The translations under genes and the position numbers were made by a program. Shown here piece by piece: positions 8,090 through 16,757 of a DNA stretch of 64,000 nucleotides. The stretch is taken from contig NZ_RYFD01000002.1 of assembly GCF_004138135.1 (NCBI RefSeq), positions 124,001 to 188,000 on the forward strand. Direction: 5' to 3'. The stretch's first letter is position 1; each line of letters starts with the position of its first letter. The notes beneath the pieces were generated by a model, which saw only the letters and a program-made list of their open reading frames with translations, made no database searches and was not told the DNA's origin. The stretch comes from Candidatus Oscillochloris fontis. GTDB lineage: Bacteria > Chloroflexota > Chloroflexia > Chloroflexales > Chloroflexaceae.

Positions 8090-10090
8090 CTACCTCACCG
8101 CCCAAACCTCGATCATCCCCATACTCGACCCAACCACAATGGTGGTAGAGTTGGCCGCTAGGCGGTTGAAGCCCGGCACCGGCACTTCGGCGTAGCGGGC
8201 GAGCGCACTGAGTGGCCCGCGCCACACCTGGAAGGTTCCGCCGCCCAATGTCACGATTCCCGCGTCACCGAGCAGAGCGTAGGAACTGATAGTGGTGTCG
8301 AGCAATACCACAGGGCTACCTGCGGCCCAGGCCAGGATCTTGCCGCTGGCGGTGCGCGCCAGCAGGCTACTCTGAGGCGTGAAGCTGAGTTGCAGGGCAC
8401 GATCTGGCTCGATGCTGCGGCGCTCGATCTGGGTAAGATCGGCACTGCGCCACAGACTGATCTCACCGGCACTGCTGGCCACGGCAATCTGCTGACCATC
8501 GGGCGCAAACGCCACATGGTAGAGCGCCGTCGCGCTGATACCATCACTCTGGAGCACCGGCGTTACCCGCTCAGCCACGCCACTAGTCCGCCACAGACGC
8601 AACGTACCATCGTCGCCCACCGTGGCCACCCGTTGCCCGTCGGGGCTGAAGGCGAGGCTGAAGATCGGGCCTTCGTGGCCGGAGAGTTCGCTCTGGAGTT
8701 CGCCACTCGGCAGATTCCAGAGGCGCAGGGTACCATCGGCGCTGCCACTCGCCAACAGGCTGGCATCGGGGCTGAGCGCGAGGGTGCGTAGACTCCCCCC
8801 AGGACTCTGGATCTGAGTAACCAGAGTCGCATCGGGCTGGTGGATGCTGATCTGGCCGCCCTCATCACCACTGATAATCAGGCTACCATCAGGACTCAGC
8901 ACCAACGCCGCAATCGCCCCCGCATCGCTGAGCGTGTCGGCGGGGCTGCCGTCGGGATTCCATGTACGCAGACTGCCATCACGCGATGCCGTGAGAATAC
9001 GCCCATCTTGGGTCATAGCCAGCGCCGTGATGGCTGCGGTATGCCCCATCAACTCCTGCGCCAACGTAGAAGTATCGGCCAGCCGCCAGCGCAGCAGGCT
9101 CCCATCGGCCAAGCCCATCAGCACCTCGCTACCATCAGGGTGGAAGGCGAGGCGCTGCGCCGGAGCCAAAAAGCGGGACTCATCAGCAATACCGAGCCAG
9201 TGTTTTTCTTCACCCGTAGCCACATCCCAGATCCAGATCGCGCCCGGTTCGCTGCGCCAACCCTCAGAGGCGGCGGCGATCTGCTGGCTGTTGGGTGAGA
9301 AGGCCACATCGGCCACCACGCGCACACCCACACTCAAGACTTGCAGCGCCACCAGATCGCTCATGGCCCACACGCCCACATTGCCACCATCATCACCGGC
9401 GGCGAGGAACTGGTTGTCGGGGGAGAAGGCAACACTGGTAAAGCTGCCGGGAACGATCATGCCCGCCTCGTCCAGCGGCAAACGCAGCGTCGTCAGGTTG
9501 GAGCGTTCGGCCACATCCCAGAGCGAGAGCACCTGATCGGCCTGGGCTGCGGCCAACAAACGCCCATCGGGCGAGATGGCAAGCGCGGCAATTGGCGAGC
9601 CAAGGCCGGGAATCCGGCCCAGGAAGCGGCCATCCTCACTAGCATAGAGATCCACCACCGCACCGACACTCACCGCTAGGGTGCTGCCATCCGGCGTAAC
9701 AGCCAGCGCACTCGGTGGGATCGCCAGCGGCACCCGCCAGCGCAGATCGGCAAGGCGGGTGGCGGCACGCAGTTCGAGGGCGAGCGGGCGCAGCACGACC
9801 ACGCTCTGGCCATCGGGGAGGTAGGTGGCAGCCAGGGGTATACCAGCACCCCATGTCGCCACGCGACTCAACGGGCCGCCCGGTGTGGGCGAGGGTAAGG
9901 GCGGCGGCGCGGTGGGAATCGGTGTTTCCGTAGGCACAACCAGGGTCGGTTGCGGGGTTGGTAATGCAGTCGGAGCCTCCTCAAGCAATGCTGCCGGAGA
10001 CGGAGAGCGCGCCGCTTCCGGTGGGGCAGGCGGTGCAGCACAGGCGCTGAGGAGCAGCAGAATGATGATCAGTAGGATTCGGTATGGCAT
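8090..10090 (-). CDS. WD40-repeat lipoprotein
   Basis: A protein of about 667 residues with a lipoprotein signal (LLLSACAAPP, lipobox Cys near 17), a proline-rich linker, then at least ten WD40 blades marked by phrases such as LALSPDASLLASGSADGTLRLWNLPSGEL and FSPDGQRVATVGDDGTLRLWR (each given here as a blade example only). It should fold as one or two beta-propellers on the outer face of the membrane and act as a protein-binding platform; no enzymatic domain is visible. The ATG at 10090 starts the signal peptide. A longer reading frame back to 10204 would place 38 unlikely residues before it. An extended -10 box sits only seven bases upstream. Confidence 0.85.
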   Translation of the reverse strand: MPYRILLIIILLLLSACAAPPAPPEAARSPSPAALLEEAPTALPTPQPTLVVPTETPIPTAPPPLPSPTPGGPLSRVATWGAGIPLAATYLPDGQSVVVLRPLALELRAATRLADLRWRVPLAIPPSALAVTPDGSTLAVSVGAVVDLYASEDGRFLGRIPGLGSPIAALAISPDGRLLAAAQADQVLSLWDVAERSNLTTLRLPLDEAGMIVPGSFTSVAFSPDNQFLAAGDDGGNVGVWAMSDLVALQVLSVGVRVVADVAFSPNSQQIAAASEGWRSEPGAIWIWDVATGEEKHWLGIADESRFLAPAQRLAFHPDGSEVLMGLADGSLLRWRLADTSTLAQELMGHTAAITALAMTQDGRILTASRDGSLRTWNPDGSPADTLSDAGAIAALVLSPDGSLIISGDEGGQISIHQPDATLVTQIQSPGGSLRTLALSPDASLLASGSADGTLRLWNLPSGELQSELSGHEGPIFSLAFSPDGQRVATVGDDGTLRLWRTSGVAERVTPVLQSDGISATALYHVAFAPDGQQIAVASSAGEISLWRSADLTQIERRSIEPDRALQLSFTPQSSLLARTASGKILAWAAGSPVVLLDTTISSYALLGDAGIVTLGGGTFQVWRGPLSALARYAEVPVPGFNRLAANSTTIVVGSSMGMIEVWAVR

Positions 10091-10097
10091 GGGGGCT

Positions 10098-10105
10098 ATT
10101 ATAGC
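10098..10105 (-). promoter_or_regulatory. Extended -10 promoter implying a leaderless mRNA
   Basis: On the minus strand TGCTATAAT (10106-10098) is an extended -10 element. It ends seven bases before the ATG of the WD40 lipoprotein at 10090, and there is no ribosome site between. Transcription would start at or next to the start codon. No clear -35 box is seen. Confidence 0.5.
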
Positions 10106-10251
10106 ATTTTGGTTTGGGGGTTTTGGGTTTTGGATTGCTGATTGGGGATTTCTCCGACCAAATTTAGTCTCGGCTTCAAAAACTATTAAACGTCGCTTAA
10201 TCAACGCCTCCTACTATGGCAGGGGTATCGAGACGTGTTCTGGAGTGATGC

Positions 10252-11313
10252 ATGATCTCCATGCGGTGGCGATCACGAGTCTTGTCTGCGTTGATGGCAC
10301 TGATTTCGGTTTGGGTATTGGCTGCATGTGGTTCACAAAGCGTGGTGGCGACGGATGTTGTAACGAGTACAACGACAGCGTTACCTACAGTCCATCCTGA
10401 TCAGGGCAAAGCCATTTTCAACGGCCAAGTCGAGATTGATGGCTTTGTCGCCTGCCTCAACTGCCACCCGATCAATCCCCATGCTCCGAGTGGTGTCGGG
10501 CCAAACTTGGCTGGCATTGCCCTGCGTGCTTCGGAACGTGTGCCGGAGTTGAGCGCCGCAACATATATTCAACGTTCGATCCGTATTCATGATGAATATG
10601 TCGTACCGGGCTATACCGCAGGGATTGCGCGATCATTTGTTGGGCGTGATTTTGATGACGTGTTGAGTGATGAGCAGGTGACACAGTTGGTTGCCTATCT
10701 GCTCACGCTCGATCAGCCGCCGGTGAACCCCTACGCCCTGAGTATTGCGCGACATCCAAGTGCTACGCCAGCCCCATCTAGTGCTGTATCTCCGAGCGTG
10801 GCGGCAACCACACGGCCAACAATTCCTCCCCCGACTCCTAGCCGGATTGCTGATGCAACCGCTACGCTCACATCTAGCCCGACCCTTATGGCGGCGCCCA
10901 CATCCAGCCCGACCCTCACGGCGGTGGTTGATACACCCATCCCGACCTTCACGGCCACCCTGCTGCCAACGAGCGAAGCCACACTGCCAGCGCCAACCGC
11001 GACGCCTGCGCCTGTACCAACACCAACGCTTGTACCGCCAACGGTTGAGCCGACCCCCACCGCTGAACCCACCGTGGAGGAGCTACCGAGTGCGCCGAAT
11101 GACCCCGGTATCGCCCGGTATGCACCCTGCGTGACGTGTCATAACCAGCACCCACTCCAGGTGCTGATGCCGCATCCGCTCAATCCAACCTGCAACCAGT
11201 GTCATCGTGGTTCACCCAACCAGATCGGCTGTCCATCGTGCCACAGCATGCATGGCATTGACAACAAACACGAAGCAACACCGGATTTGCCATGTGCTTC
11301 GTGCCATACATAG
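10252..11313 (+). CDS. Five-haem cytochrome c lipoprotein
   Basis: A 353-residue lipoprotein (signal with lipobox VLAACG, Cys near 26) that should carry electrons on the outer face of the membrane. The N-terminal domain has a single class-I-like haem site CLNCH (near residue 68) followed by a mono-haem fold. A long Pro/Thr/Ala-rich linker (about 165-285) separates it from a compact C-terminal module with four haem sites: CVTCH, CNQCH, CPSCH and CASCH in the last 65 residues. The four-haem end resembles a small multihaem domain. Start is supported by GGAG seven bases upstream. The PhoX-type gene follows after 45 bp and may be cotranscribed. Confidence 0.85.
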   Translation: MISMRWRSRVLSALMALISVWVLAACGSQSVVATDVVTSTTTALPTVHPDQGKAIFNGQVEIDGFVACLNCHPINPHAPSGVGPNLAGIALRASERVPELSAATYIQRSIRIHDEYVVPGYTAGIARSFVGRDFDDVLSDEQVTQLVAYLLTLDQPPVNPYALSIARHPSATPAPSSAVSPSVAATTRPTIPPPTPSRIADATATLTSSPTLMAAPTSSPTLTAVVDTPIPTFTATLLPTSEATLPAPTATPAPVPTPTLVPPTVEPTPTAEPTVEELPSAPNDPGIARYAPCVTCHNQHPLQVLMPHPLNPTCNQCHRGSPNQIGCPSCHSMHGIDNKHEATPDLPCASCHT

Positions 11314-11358
11314 ATGGTATCTGTCACGTAAGTTCTGAAGTGTAAGGAGCTACTGGTT

Positions 11359-13269
11359 ATGTCTCAGCAACATGAGAACAAGACTCTCTCTCTGGGCGAA
11401 ACGATTGAGGAGATCATGAATCGGCGGATGAGCCGCCGTGATCTGCTCAAGGGCGCAGTAGGTGTCACCTCGGCGGCCATGTTGGGTGCGCTAGGCTTGC
11501 GGGCGACGAATGCGGCAGCCGCCCCCACTCCGGCGCTACGCTTCGCGTCTGTTACACCAACTGCACCGACCTTCGATGATGTGGTTGTGCCGGAGGGCTA
11601 CTATGCGCGAACCCTCATTCGTTGGGGTGAGCCATTGACCACCAGCGCTCCTACGCATAATGTCTGGGAGCAGACGCCGCAGGCGCAGGCGGAACAATTT
11701 GGCTACAACTGCGACTTTGTGGGTTTCCTGCCCCTGCCCTTTGGTTCAAATGTTTCGGATCATGGTCTGCTCTTCGTCAGCCACGAGTACACCAACCCTG
11801 AGTTGATGTTCCCCAACTACGACTTTAACGCACCCACCCGCAACCAGGTGGATATCGAACTTGCAGCGCATGGTGTCTCGGTTGTTGAGGTGCGACGCGC
11901 CTATGACGGTACCTGGAACTATGTGCGGAACTCACAGTATAATCGCCGCATCACCGGCGAGACCCCCATTCGGATCAGTGGGCCTGTGGCTGGTCACGAG
12001 TGGCTGAAGACCAGTGAAGATCCGACGGGGACGCTGGTGCGCGGGACGCTCAACAATTGTGCGGGTGGCAAGACCCCCTGGGGGACGGTGCTGACCGCCG
12101 AAGAGAACTTCCATCAGTACTTCGGCAATCTCAGCAAGTTGAGCAGCAGCGACCCGCGTGTGGCGGTGCATAAGCGCTATGGCGTTCCGGCTGAGACGAC
12201 CGAGTTGCACTGGGAAGCGTTCCACGCCCGCTTTGATGTCTCCCAGGAACCCAACGAGGTCTTCCGCTTTGGCTGGATGGTTGAAATTGATCCCTACGAT
12301 CCGACATTTACGCCGGTGAAGCGCACCGCGCTGGGGCGTTTCCGCCACGAGGCGGCAACGATTGGGATCGCCAAGAATGGCCAGGTGGTGGCCTATAGTG
12401 GCGATGACCAGCAGTTTGAGTATGTCTACAAGTTCATCACCAAGGGCACCTACAACGCCAAGGATCGCAAGGCCAACTTTGGCATCCTTGACGAAGGTAC
12501 GCTCTATGTCGCGAAATTCAATGATGATGGGAGCGGCGTTTGGATGCCGTTGGTCTATGGTCAGGGGCCATTAACGGCAGCCAACGGCTTTACCTCGCAG
12601 GCGGATGTGCTGATCAACACGCGCAAGGCAGCCGATCTTCTGGGTGCAACGAAGATGGATCGCCCGGAGGACATCGAGCCAAATCCGGTGAACAAGAAGA
12701 TCTACATCGCGCTGACGAACAACAGCGCCCGTGGCACCGAGGGTAAGCCAGGGGTGGATGCAGCCAACCCACGCGCCAAGAACCGCACGGGTCAAGTGAT
12801 CGAACTGACCGAAGCCGGGGATGACTATGCCAGCCTGACCTTCAAGTGGGAACTGTTGCTCCTGTGTGGCCTGCCCAGCGATGAGAGTACCTACTTTGCC
12901 GGGTACGACAAGAGCAAGGTCAGCCCCATCGCCTGCCCCGATAATGTCATGTTCGACAACGCGGGCAACCTTTGGATCGCAACCGATGGTGCGGCCAATG
13001 GGATCAAGTACAACGATGGGCTCTTTGTGGTGCCGGTAAGTGGGAAAGAGCGCGGCCATGTGCAGCAGTTCTTCTCCAGCGTGGCAGGTTCGGAGGTGTG
13101 TGGGCCAGAGTTGACCCCCGACAACCGCACGGTCTTCCTGGCTATTCAGCACCCTGGCGAGGGTGGCACCTTTGAAAGCCCGGTCAGCACATGGCCGGAT
13201 CGGGTCGGTCTCCCGCGCCCCAGCGTACTGACCATCCAGGCGTTTGATAGCCGGGTGATCGGGAGTTAG
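11359..13269 (+). CDS. PhoX-type phosphatase (DUF839), Tat-exported
   Basis: A 636-residue protein with a twin-arginine signal (SRRDLLKG near residue 24, then a hydrophobic stretch ending NAAAAP). The rest matches the PhoX/DUF839 family: FLPLPFGSNVSDHGLLFVSHEY, the NCAGGKTPWGTVLTAEENF block, and the C-terminal FDNAGNLWIATDGAANG. The family includes calcium- and iron-dependent alkaline phosphatases that release phosphate from organic esters outside the cytoplasm. A role in phosphorus scavenging would fit the phn locus in the same window, but some DUF839 proteins have no proven phosphatase activity. An AAGGAG ribosome site precedes the ATG. The stop codon abuts a tandem repeat. Confidence 0.82.
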   Translation: MSQQHENKTLSLGETIEEIMNRRMSRRDLLKGAVGVTSAAMLGALGLRATNAAAAPTPALRFASVTPTAPTFDDVVVPEGYYARTLIRWGEPLTTSAPTHNVWEQTPQAQAEQFGYNCDFVGFLPLPFGSNVSDHGLLFVSHEYTNPELMFPNYDFNAPTRNQVDIELAAHGVSVVEVRRAYDGTWNYVRNSQYNRRITGETPIRISGPVAGHEWLKTSEDPTGTLVRGTLNNCAGGKTPWGTVLTAEENFHQYFGNLSKLSSSDPRVAVHKRYGVPAETTELHWEAFHARFDVSQEPNEVFRFGWMVEIDPYDPTFTPVKRTALGRFRHEAATIGIAKNGQVVAYSGDDQQFEYVYKFITKGTYNAKDRKANFGILDEGTLYVAKFNDDGSGVWMPLVYGQGPLTAANGFTSQADVLINTRKAADLLGATKMDRPEDIEPNPVNKKIYIALTNNSARGTEGKPGVDAANPRAKNRTGQVIELTEAGDDYASLTFKWELLLLCGLPSDESTYFAGYDKSKVSPIACPDNVMFDNAGNLWIATDGAANGIKYNDGLFVVPVSGKERGHVQQFFSSVAGSEVCGPELTPDNRTVFLAIQHPGEGGTFESPVSTWPDRVGLPRPSVLTIQAFDSRVIGS

Positions 13270-13600
13270 TAGGGGCGAAGCATCGCATCCCCAACATGAT
13301 TGGGGTTTCCCCGGTCATCTGGCGGGCGATGCTTCGCCCCTACGGGATGACGGGGCATGGCGGGGGCATGTAGGGGCGAAGCATCGCATCCCCAACATGA
13401 TTGGGGTTTCCCCGGTCATCTGGCGGGCGATGCTTCGCCCCTACGGGGGATGACGGGGCATGGCGGGGGCATGTAGGGGCGAAGCATCGCATCCCCAACA
13501 TGATTGGGGTTTCCCCGGTCATCTGGCGGGCGATGCTTCGCCCCTACGGGATGACGGGGCATGGCGGGGTAGCCGTTGGCGGGCGATGCTTCGCCCCTAT
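13270..13600. repeat. Tandem array of a ~102-bp unit built on the family B palindrome
   Basis: Units start at 13270, 13371 and 13474 (periods 101 and 103 bp), with a partial fourth copy at about 13578-13600. Each has TAGGGGCGAAGCATCGC at one end and GCGATGCTTCGCCCCTA near the other, an internal ACCGG/CCGGT-flanked section and a GATGACGGGGCATGGCGG tail. The units are almost identical, so the expansion is recent. The array fills the whole gap between two convergent genes, and its last TAG is the stop codon of btuD. Confidence 0.9.
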
Positions 13601-14376
13601 TCCTCCACCAGACTCACCAACGGCGAGCCATCCAAGGGATGCCGACACACCACCACCGGCACCTCGTAGGTCGCGCTAATCAACTCGGCAGTTAGCACCT
13701 CGTTGGGGGTACCCACGGCCAGCACGCGCCCGTGCGCAAGGAGCGCCATGCGGTCGGCGACGCCAGCGGCTTGGTTGAGATCGTGCAGCGTGATCACCAC
13801 CGAGAGGCCGTCGTCGTGGGCGAGGCGGCGGGCCAGGCCGAGGATGGCAGATTGGTATTTGAGATCGAGCGCAGCGGTTGGCTCGTCGAGCAGCAGGATA
13901 CGCGGCTGTTGGGCCAGTGCGCGCGCCAAAATAACGCGGCGTTGCTCGCCGCCGGAGAGCTCGGTCACTTGGCGTTCGCGTAGCGGGATGAGGCCGGTAC
14001 GTTCAAGTGCGGCCTGCACTACTTGATGATCATCTGTGTTGAGGGGGAGGAGCCAACCCCGATGCGGGGCGCGACCCAGCCCCACAAACTGCTCGACCGT
14101 CAACGGCCACATCTCGGCGCCTTGGGGGGCCAGCGCCAAGCGCCGCGCCAACGGGCGTGGGCGCATATGCCAGACATCCTCACCTTCCAGCGTCACCGTC
14201 CCGGCGAGCGGGCGAAGCAGCCGCGAAAGCGCCCGCAGCAGCGTCGTCTTCCCGGCACCGTTGGGGCCAATCAGCGCCAAGACCTCGCCGGGGCGCACAT
14301 GCAGGCCCACCCCATCGAGGACGGGGCGCCCGGAGAGTGCACAACGCAGCCCCTCAGCAGCAAGCATATCACTCAT
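13597..14376 (-). CDS. btuD: Cobalamin (B12) ABC importer, ATP-binding protein
   Basis: An ABC ATPase of the FecE/BtuD class, about 259 residues. Walker A is GPNGAGKTT (near residue 38), the signature is LSGGEQRRV, Walker B is ILLLDEPTAAL, and the switch His is in VITLHDLNQ. It energises uptake through the BtuC-like permease. I start it at the ATG at 14376, which overlaps the btuC stop as ATGA, instead of at an earlier in-frame codon. B12 rather than haem or siderophore specificity is inferred from the cobalamin riboswitch that heads this operon. Its stop codon is formed by the end of the adjacent repeat. Confidence 0.85.
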   Translation of the reverse strand: MSDMLAAEGLRCALSGRPVLDGVGLHVRPGEVLALIGPNGAGKTTLLRALSRLLRPLAGTVTLEGEDVWHMRPRPLARRLALAPQGAEMWPLTVEQFVGLGRAPHRGWLLPLNTDDHQVVQAALERTGLIPLRERQVTELSGGEQRRVILARALAQQPRILLLDEPTAALDLKYQSAILGLARRLAHDDGLSVVITLHDLNQAAGVADRMALLAHGRVLAVGTPNEVLTAELISATYEVPVVVCRHPLDGSPLVSLVEE

Positions 14377-15377
14377 CGCTGGCCACCCCAACCCAACATC
14401 CAGAGGAAGAAGGGGCCACCCAGGAGGGCGGTGAGGACACCCACCGGCAGTTCAATTGGAGCCAGAGCGGTACGGGCGATGCTATCGGCTAGTACGAGCA
14501 GGAGCGCACCTACCAAGGCACTGGCGGGCAGCAAGCGCGCATGGCTAGAGCCGCAGAAGAGCCGTGCAATATGCGGCGCGGCGAGGCCAATAAAGCCGAT
14601 CAGGCCACCCGCTGCGACCGCCGCCGCTGTGGTGAGGCTGGCCGCCGCGACTACCGCTGCGCGCGCTGCATTGAGCGGCAAACCCAGGCTACGCGCCGAC
14701 TCCTCACCACCGGTGAGCGCATCGAGCGGGCGCGCAAAGAACCACAGGCCAATCAGACCGAGGATGAGTGGCGGGCCACTCATCAGCAACTGGGGCCAGC
14801 TACGCCCAGAGAGACCACCGAGCAACCAGCTAAAGATCTCGTGCATATCACGATCACTCATCAGCATGAGCAACGAGACAATCGCGGAGAGGATCGTACT
14901 CAACGCCGCCCCCGCAAGCAACAAGGCAGTCGCCGAACTAGCCCCACTGGCGATAGTGATCCCATACACCAGCAGCACCGCCAACATGGCCCCGGCAAAA
15001 GCAGCGAAGGGCACCCCCACCCCACCAATTCTCCCGATGATCGCCAGCGTGGCCCCCAAGGAGGCTCCGCCAGACGCCCCGATCACAAACGGGTCGGCCA
15101 GAGGCGTGCGGAACATCCCCTGGAACGCCGCACCCGCCCCGGCCAACCCGGCCCCGACCAGCGCCGCCAACAGCACCCGCGCCAAACGCAGATCCCATAC
15201 AATCGTGACCGCAGTGGGGCGCGTCTCCGGGCTATTGGGGGCCAAAAGCGCCTGCGAGACCTCTTCGGGCGATAACCAGACTGCGCCCACACCCAGGCTG
15301 AGGATACCAACGAGGATGAGGATCAAGATCAGCAGTGGTGCCCAGACAATTGGGCGCAGGCGCAGTCGGCTCATCAT
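14373..15377 (-). CDS. btuC: Cobalamin ABC importer, permease
   Basis: A 334-residue FecCD/BtuC-type permease with about ten membrane helices and the family phrases SGASLGATLAIIG, FSWLLGGLSGRSW and GFIGLAAPHIARLF (the ATPase-coupling loop). It overlaps btuF upstream by one base (TGATG) and btuD downstream by four (ATGA), so the three are translated together. Specificity for cobalamin is inferred from the upstream riboswitch. Confidence 0.85.
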   Translation of the reverse strand: MMSRLRLRPIVWAPLLILILILVGILSLGVGAVWLSPEEVSQALLAPNSPETRPTAVTIVWDLRLARVLLAALVGAGLAGAGAAFQGMFRTPLADPFVIGASGGASLGATLAIIGRIGGVGVPFAAFAGAMLAVLLVYGITIASGASSATALLLAGAALSTILSAIVSLLMLMSDRDMHEIFSWLLGGLSGRSWPQLLMSGPPLILGLIGLWFFARPLDALTGGEESARSLGLPLNAARAAVVAAASLTTAAAVAAGGLIGFIGLAAPHIARLFCGSSHARLLPASALVGALLLVLADSIARTALAPIELPVGVLTALLGGPFFLWMLGWGGQR

Positions 15378-16387
15378 CAGAATTGCTCCGGGTAGAGGAT
15401 TTTAGCCAGTGACTCAAGCACATCTACCAAGCGTGGCCCAGCCCGCGAGGCCATATCGCCATCGAGCAGGTAGATACGCTTGTTCTGCACCGCGTTGATG
15501 CGCTCCCAACCGGGACGCAACGCCAACTGTTCAGGTGTCAGTTTATCACCGTGTGAGTCGGGGCCGACGATAGCATCGGGGTTACGATCCACAATCGCCT
15601 CGGCGCTGACCACCGGGTACTCCTCGCTCGTATCAGCGAAGATGTTGGTTGCCCCGACCAGCGTAATCATCTGGCCAATAAAGGTATTGGGGCCAGCCGA
15701 AAGCAGCGGCTCATCAAAGACCTCGTAGAAGATTGACGGACGCTGCTCGACAGGAATCGTAGCGACCGTAGCCTCAACCGCCGCCACCCGCGCCTGCATG
15801 TCGGCCACGACAGCCTCGGCCTCAGCGCTATGACCAGTAGCAAGGCCAACTTGGATGATATTGGCATAGACATCCTCAAACGACTTCGGCTCAAAAATGA
15901 TCGTCGGGATGCCCATAGGAGCCAGCGCCTCGGCGACACTCGCCTGGGCGGTACTACCACCGATCACGAGGTCAGGATTGAGCGCCACCAGCGACTCGAT
16001 GCTGATCGTCTTGGCCGAAAAGCCACCAATCTCCGGGAGCGCATCGGCCTCAGGTGGATAGTTACAGTACTGGGTATCACCAACCACCTGGGAGCCAGCA
16101 CCCACCGCAAAGAGGATCTCGGTAATCGAGGGGGCGAGCGAGACAATCCGCTGCCCCGGCGCGGCCAGGGTAATCTCGCGCCCCAGCGCATCGGTGATCT
16201 GGATCGCCCCATTGGTCGCTTCAACAACCAGCGTCGCCGTCGGCTCAGGAGCAGGAACCGCAGCAGCGGGAGTCGTCGCCGCAGCGGTAGGAACAACAGC
16301 AGTAGAAACCGCCGTAGGGGCGCTAGAACAAGCGGCCAGTACCAGCACGATCAGAACAAGGGTAAAGCTATGGAAGAGACGCAACAT
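15377..16387 (-). CDS. btuF: Cobalamin ABC importer, substrate-binding lipoprotein
   Basis: A 336-residue lipoprotein (lipobox VLAACS, Cys near 20) followed by an Ala/Pro-rich linker and a BtuF/FecB periplasmic-binding fold. Recognisable are ITDALGREITLAAPGQRIVS, SLAPSITEILFAVGAGSQVVG and VGDTQYCNYPPEA. It captures the ligand outside the membrane and delivers it to BtuC. GAGGAG lies upstream of the ATG. The leader carries a cobalamin riboswitch and a terminator hairpin, which makes B12 or a cobinamide precursor the probable ligand. Confidence 0.86.
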   Translation of the reverse strand: MLRLFHSFTLVLIVLVLAACSSAPTAVSTAVVPTAAATTPAAAVPAPEPTATLVVEATNGAIQITDALGREITLAAPGQRIVSLAPSITEILFAVGAGSQVVGDTQYCNYPPEADALPEIGGFSAKTISIESLVALNPDLVIGGSTAQASVAEALAPMGIPTIIFEPKSFEDVYANIIQVGLATGHSAEAEAVVADMQARVAAVEATVATIPVEQRPSIFYEVFDEPLLSAGPNTFIGQMITLVGATNIFADTSEEYPVVSAEAIVDRNPDAIVGPDSHGDKLTPEQLALRPGWERINAVQNKRIYLLDGDMASRAGPRLVDVLESLAKILYPEQF

Positions 16388-16415
16388 CGAAACAACTCCT
16401 CAACAGATACAACAC

Positions 16416-16441
16416 AAAAACCCCAACCTGACAGGCTGGGG
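16416..16441 (-). terminator. Riboswitch-controlled intrinsic terminator
   Basis: On the minus strand CCCCAGCCTG and CAGGTTGGGG form a stem with a very short loop, followed by TTTTTGTG. It lies between the B12 aptamer and btuF and is the obvious expression platform: B12 binding would favour this hairpin and stop transcription. Confidence 0.8.
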
Positions 16442-16535
16442 CGACAAACACTCACGAACTGGACGTACACACGATCAAAACGTGTACGGCATGTTTGTCC
16501 TCCTTAGCGCGAGAAGGCAGAAACGATCAACAACG

Positions 16536-16670
16536 AGGCAGGCTTCCTGGCTTCTGACCTGATTATCGGTCAGTCACAGTTGCGGCACAGCGCTGGACTC
16601 ACACCAGCTTCCACCTTTACGCCCTAGCATCCGGGCTGTTACGGGTCACCTCGTCGGTATCAACTTGGAT
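16536..16670 (-). promoter_or_regulatory. Cobalamin (B12) riboswitch aptamer
   Basis: Read on the minus strand the leader holds, in order, GGTGGAAGCTGGTGTGAGTC, then CAGCGCTGTGCCGCAACTGT (the B12 box core), then GTCAGAAGCCAGGAAGCCTG. These are the conserved pieces of the cobalamin aptamer in the right order and spacing. With the terminator at 16416-16441 it should shut off btuFCD when B12 is abundant. Confidence 0.92.
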
Positions 16671-16757
16671 AAGGTACCTTGAGACGCTCCAGTATACCAT
16701 ATCTTCGCGTCACCCCACTTATCAGGGGGTATGCAACGATACTTCCGGTGGGGGTTT

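Noticed and set aside
14023-15405. A 460-codon open frame on the plus strand opposite btuCD
   Set aside because: Low-complexity Ala/Pro/Arg composition and no family features; the opposite strand holds a complete BtuC and most of BtuD.
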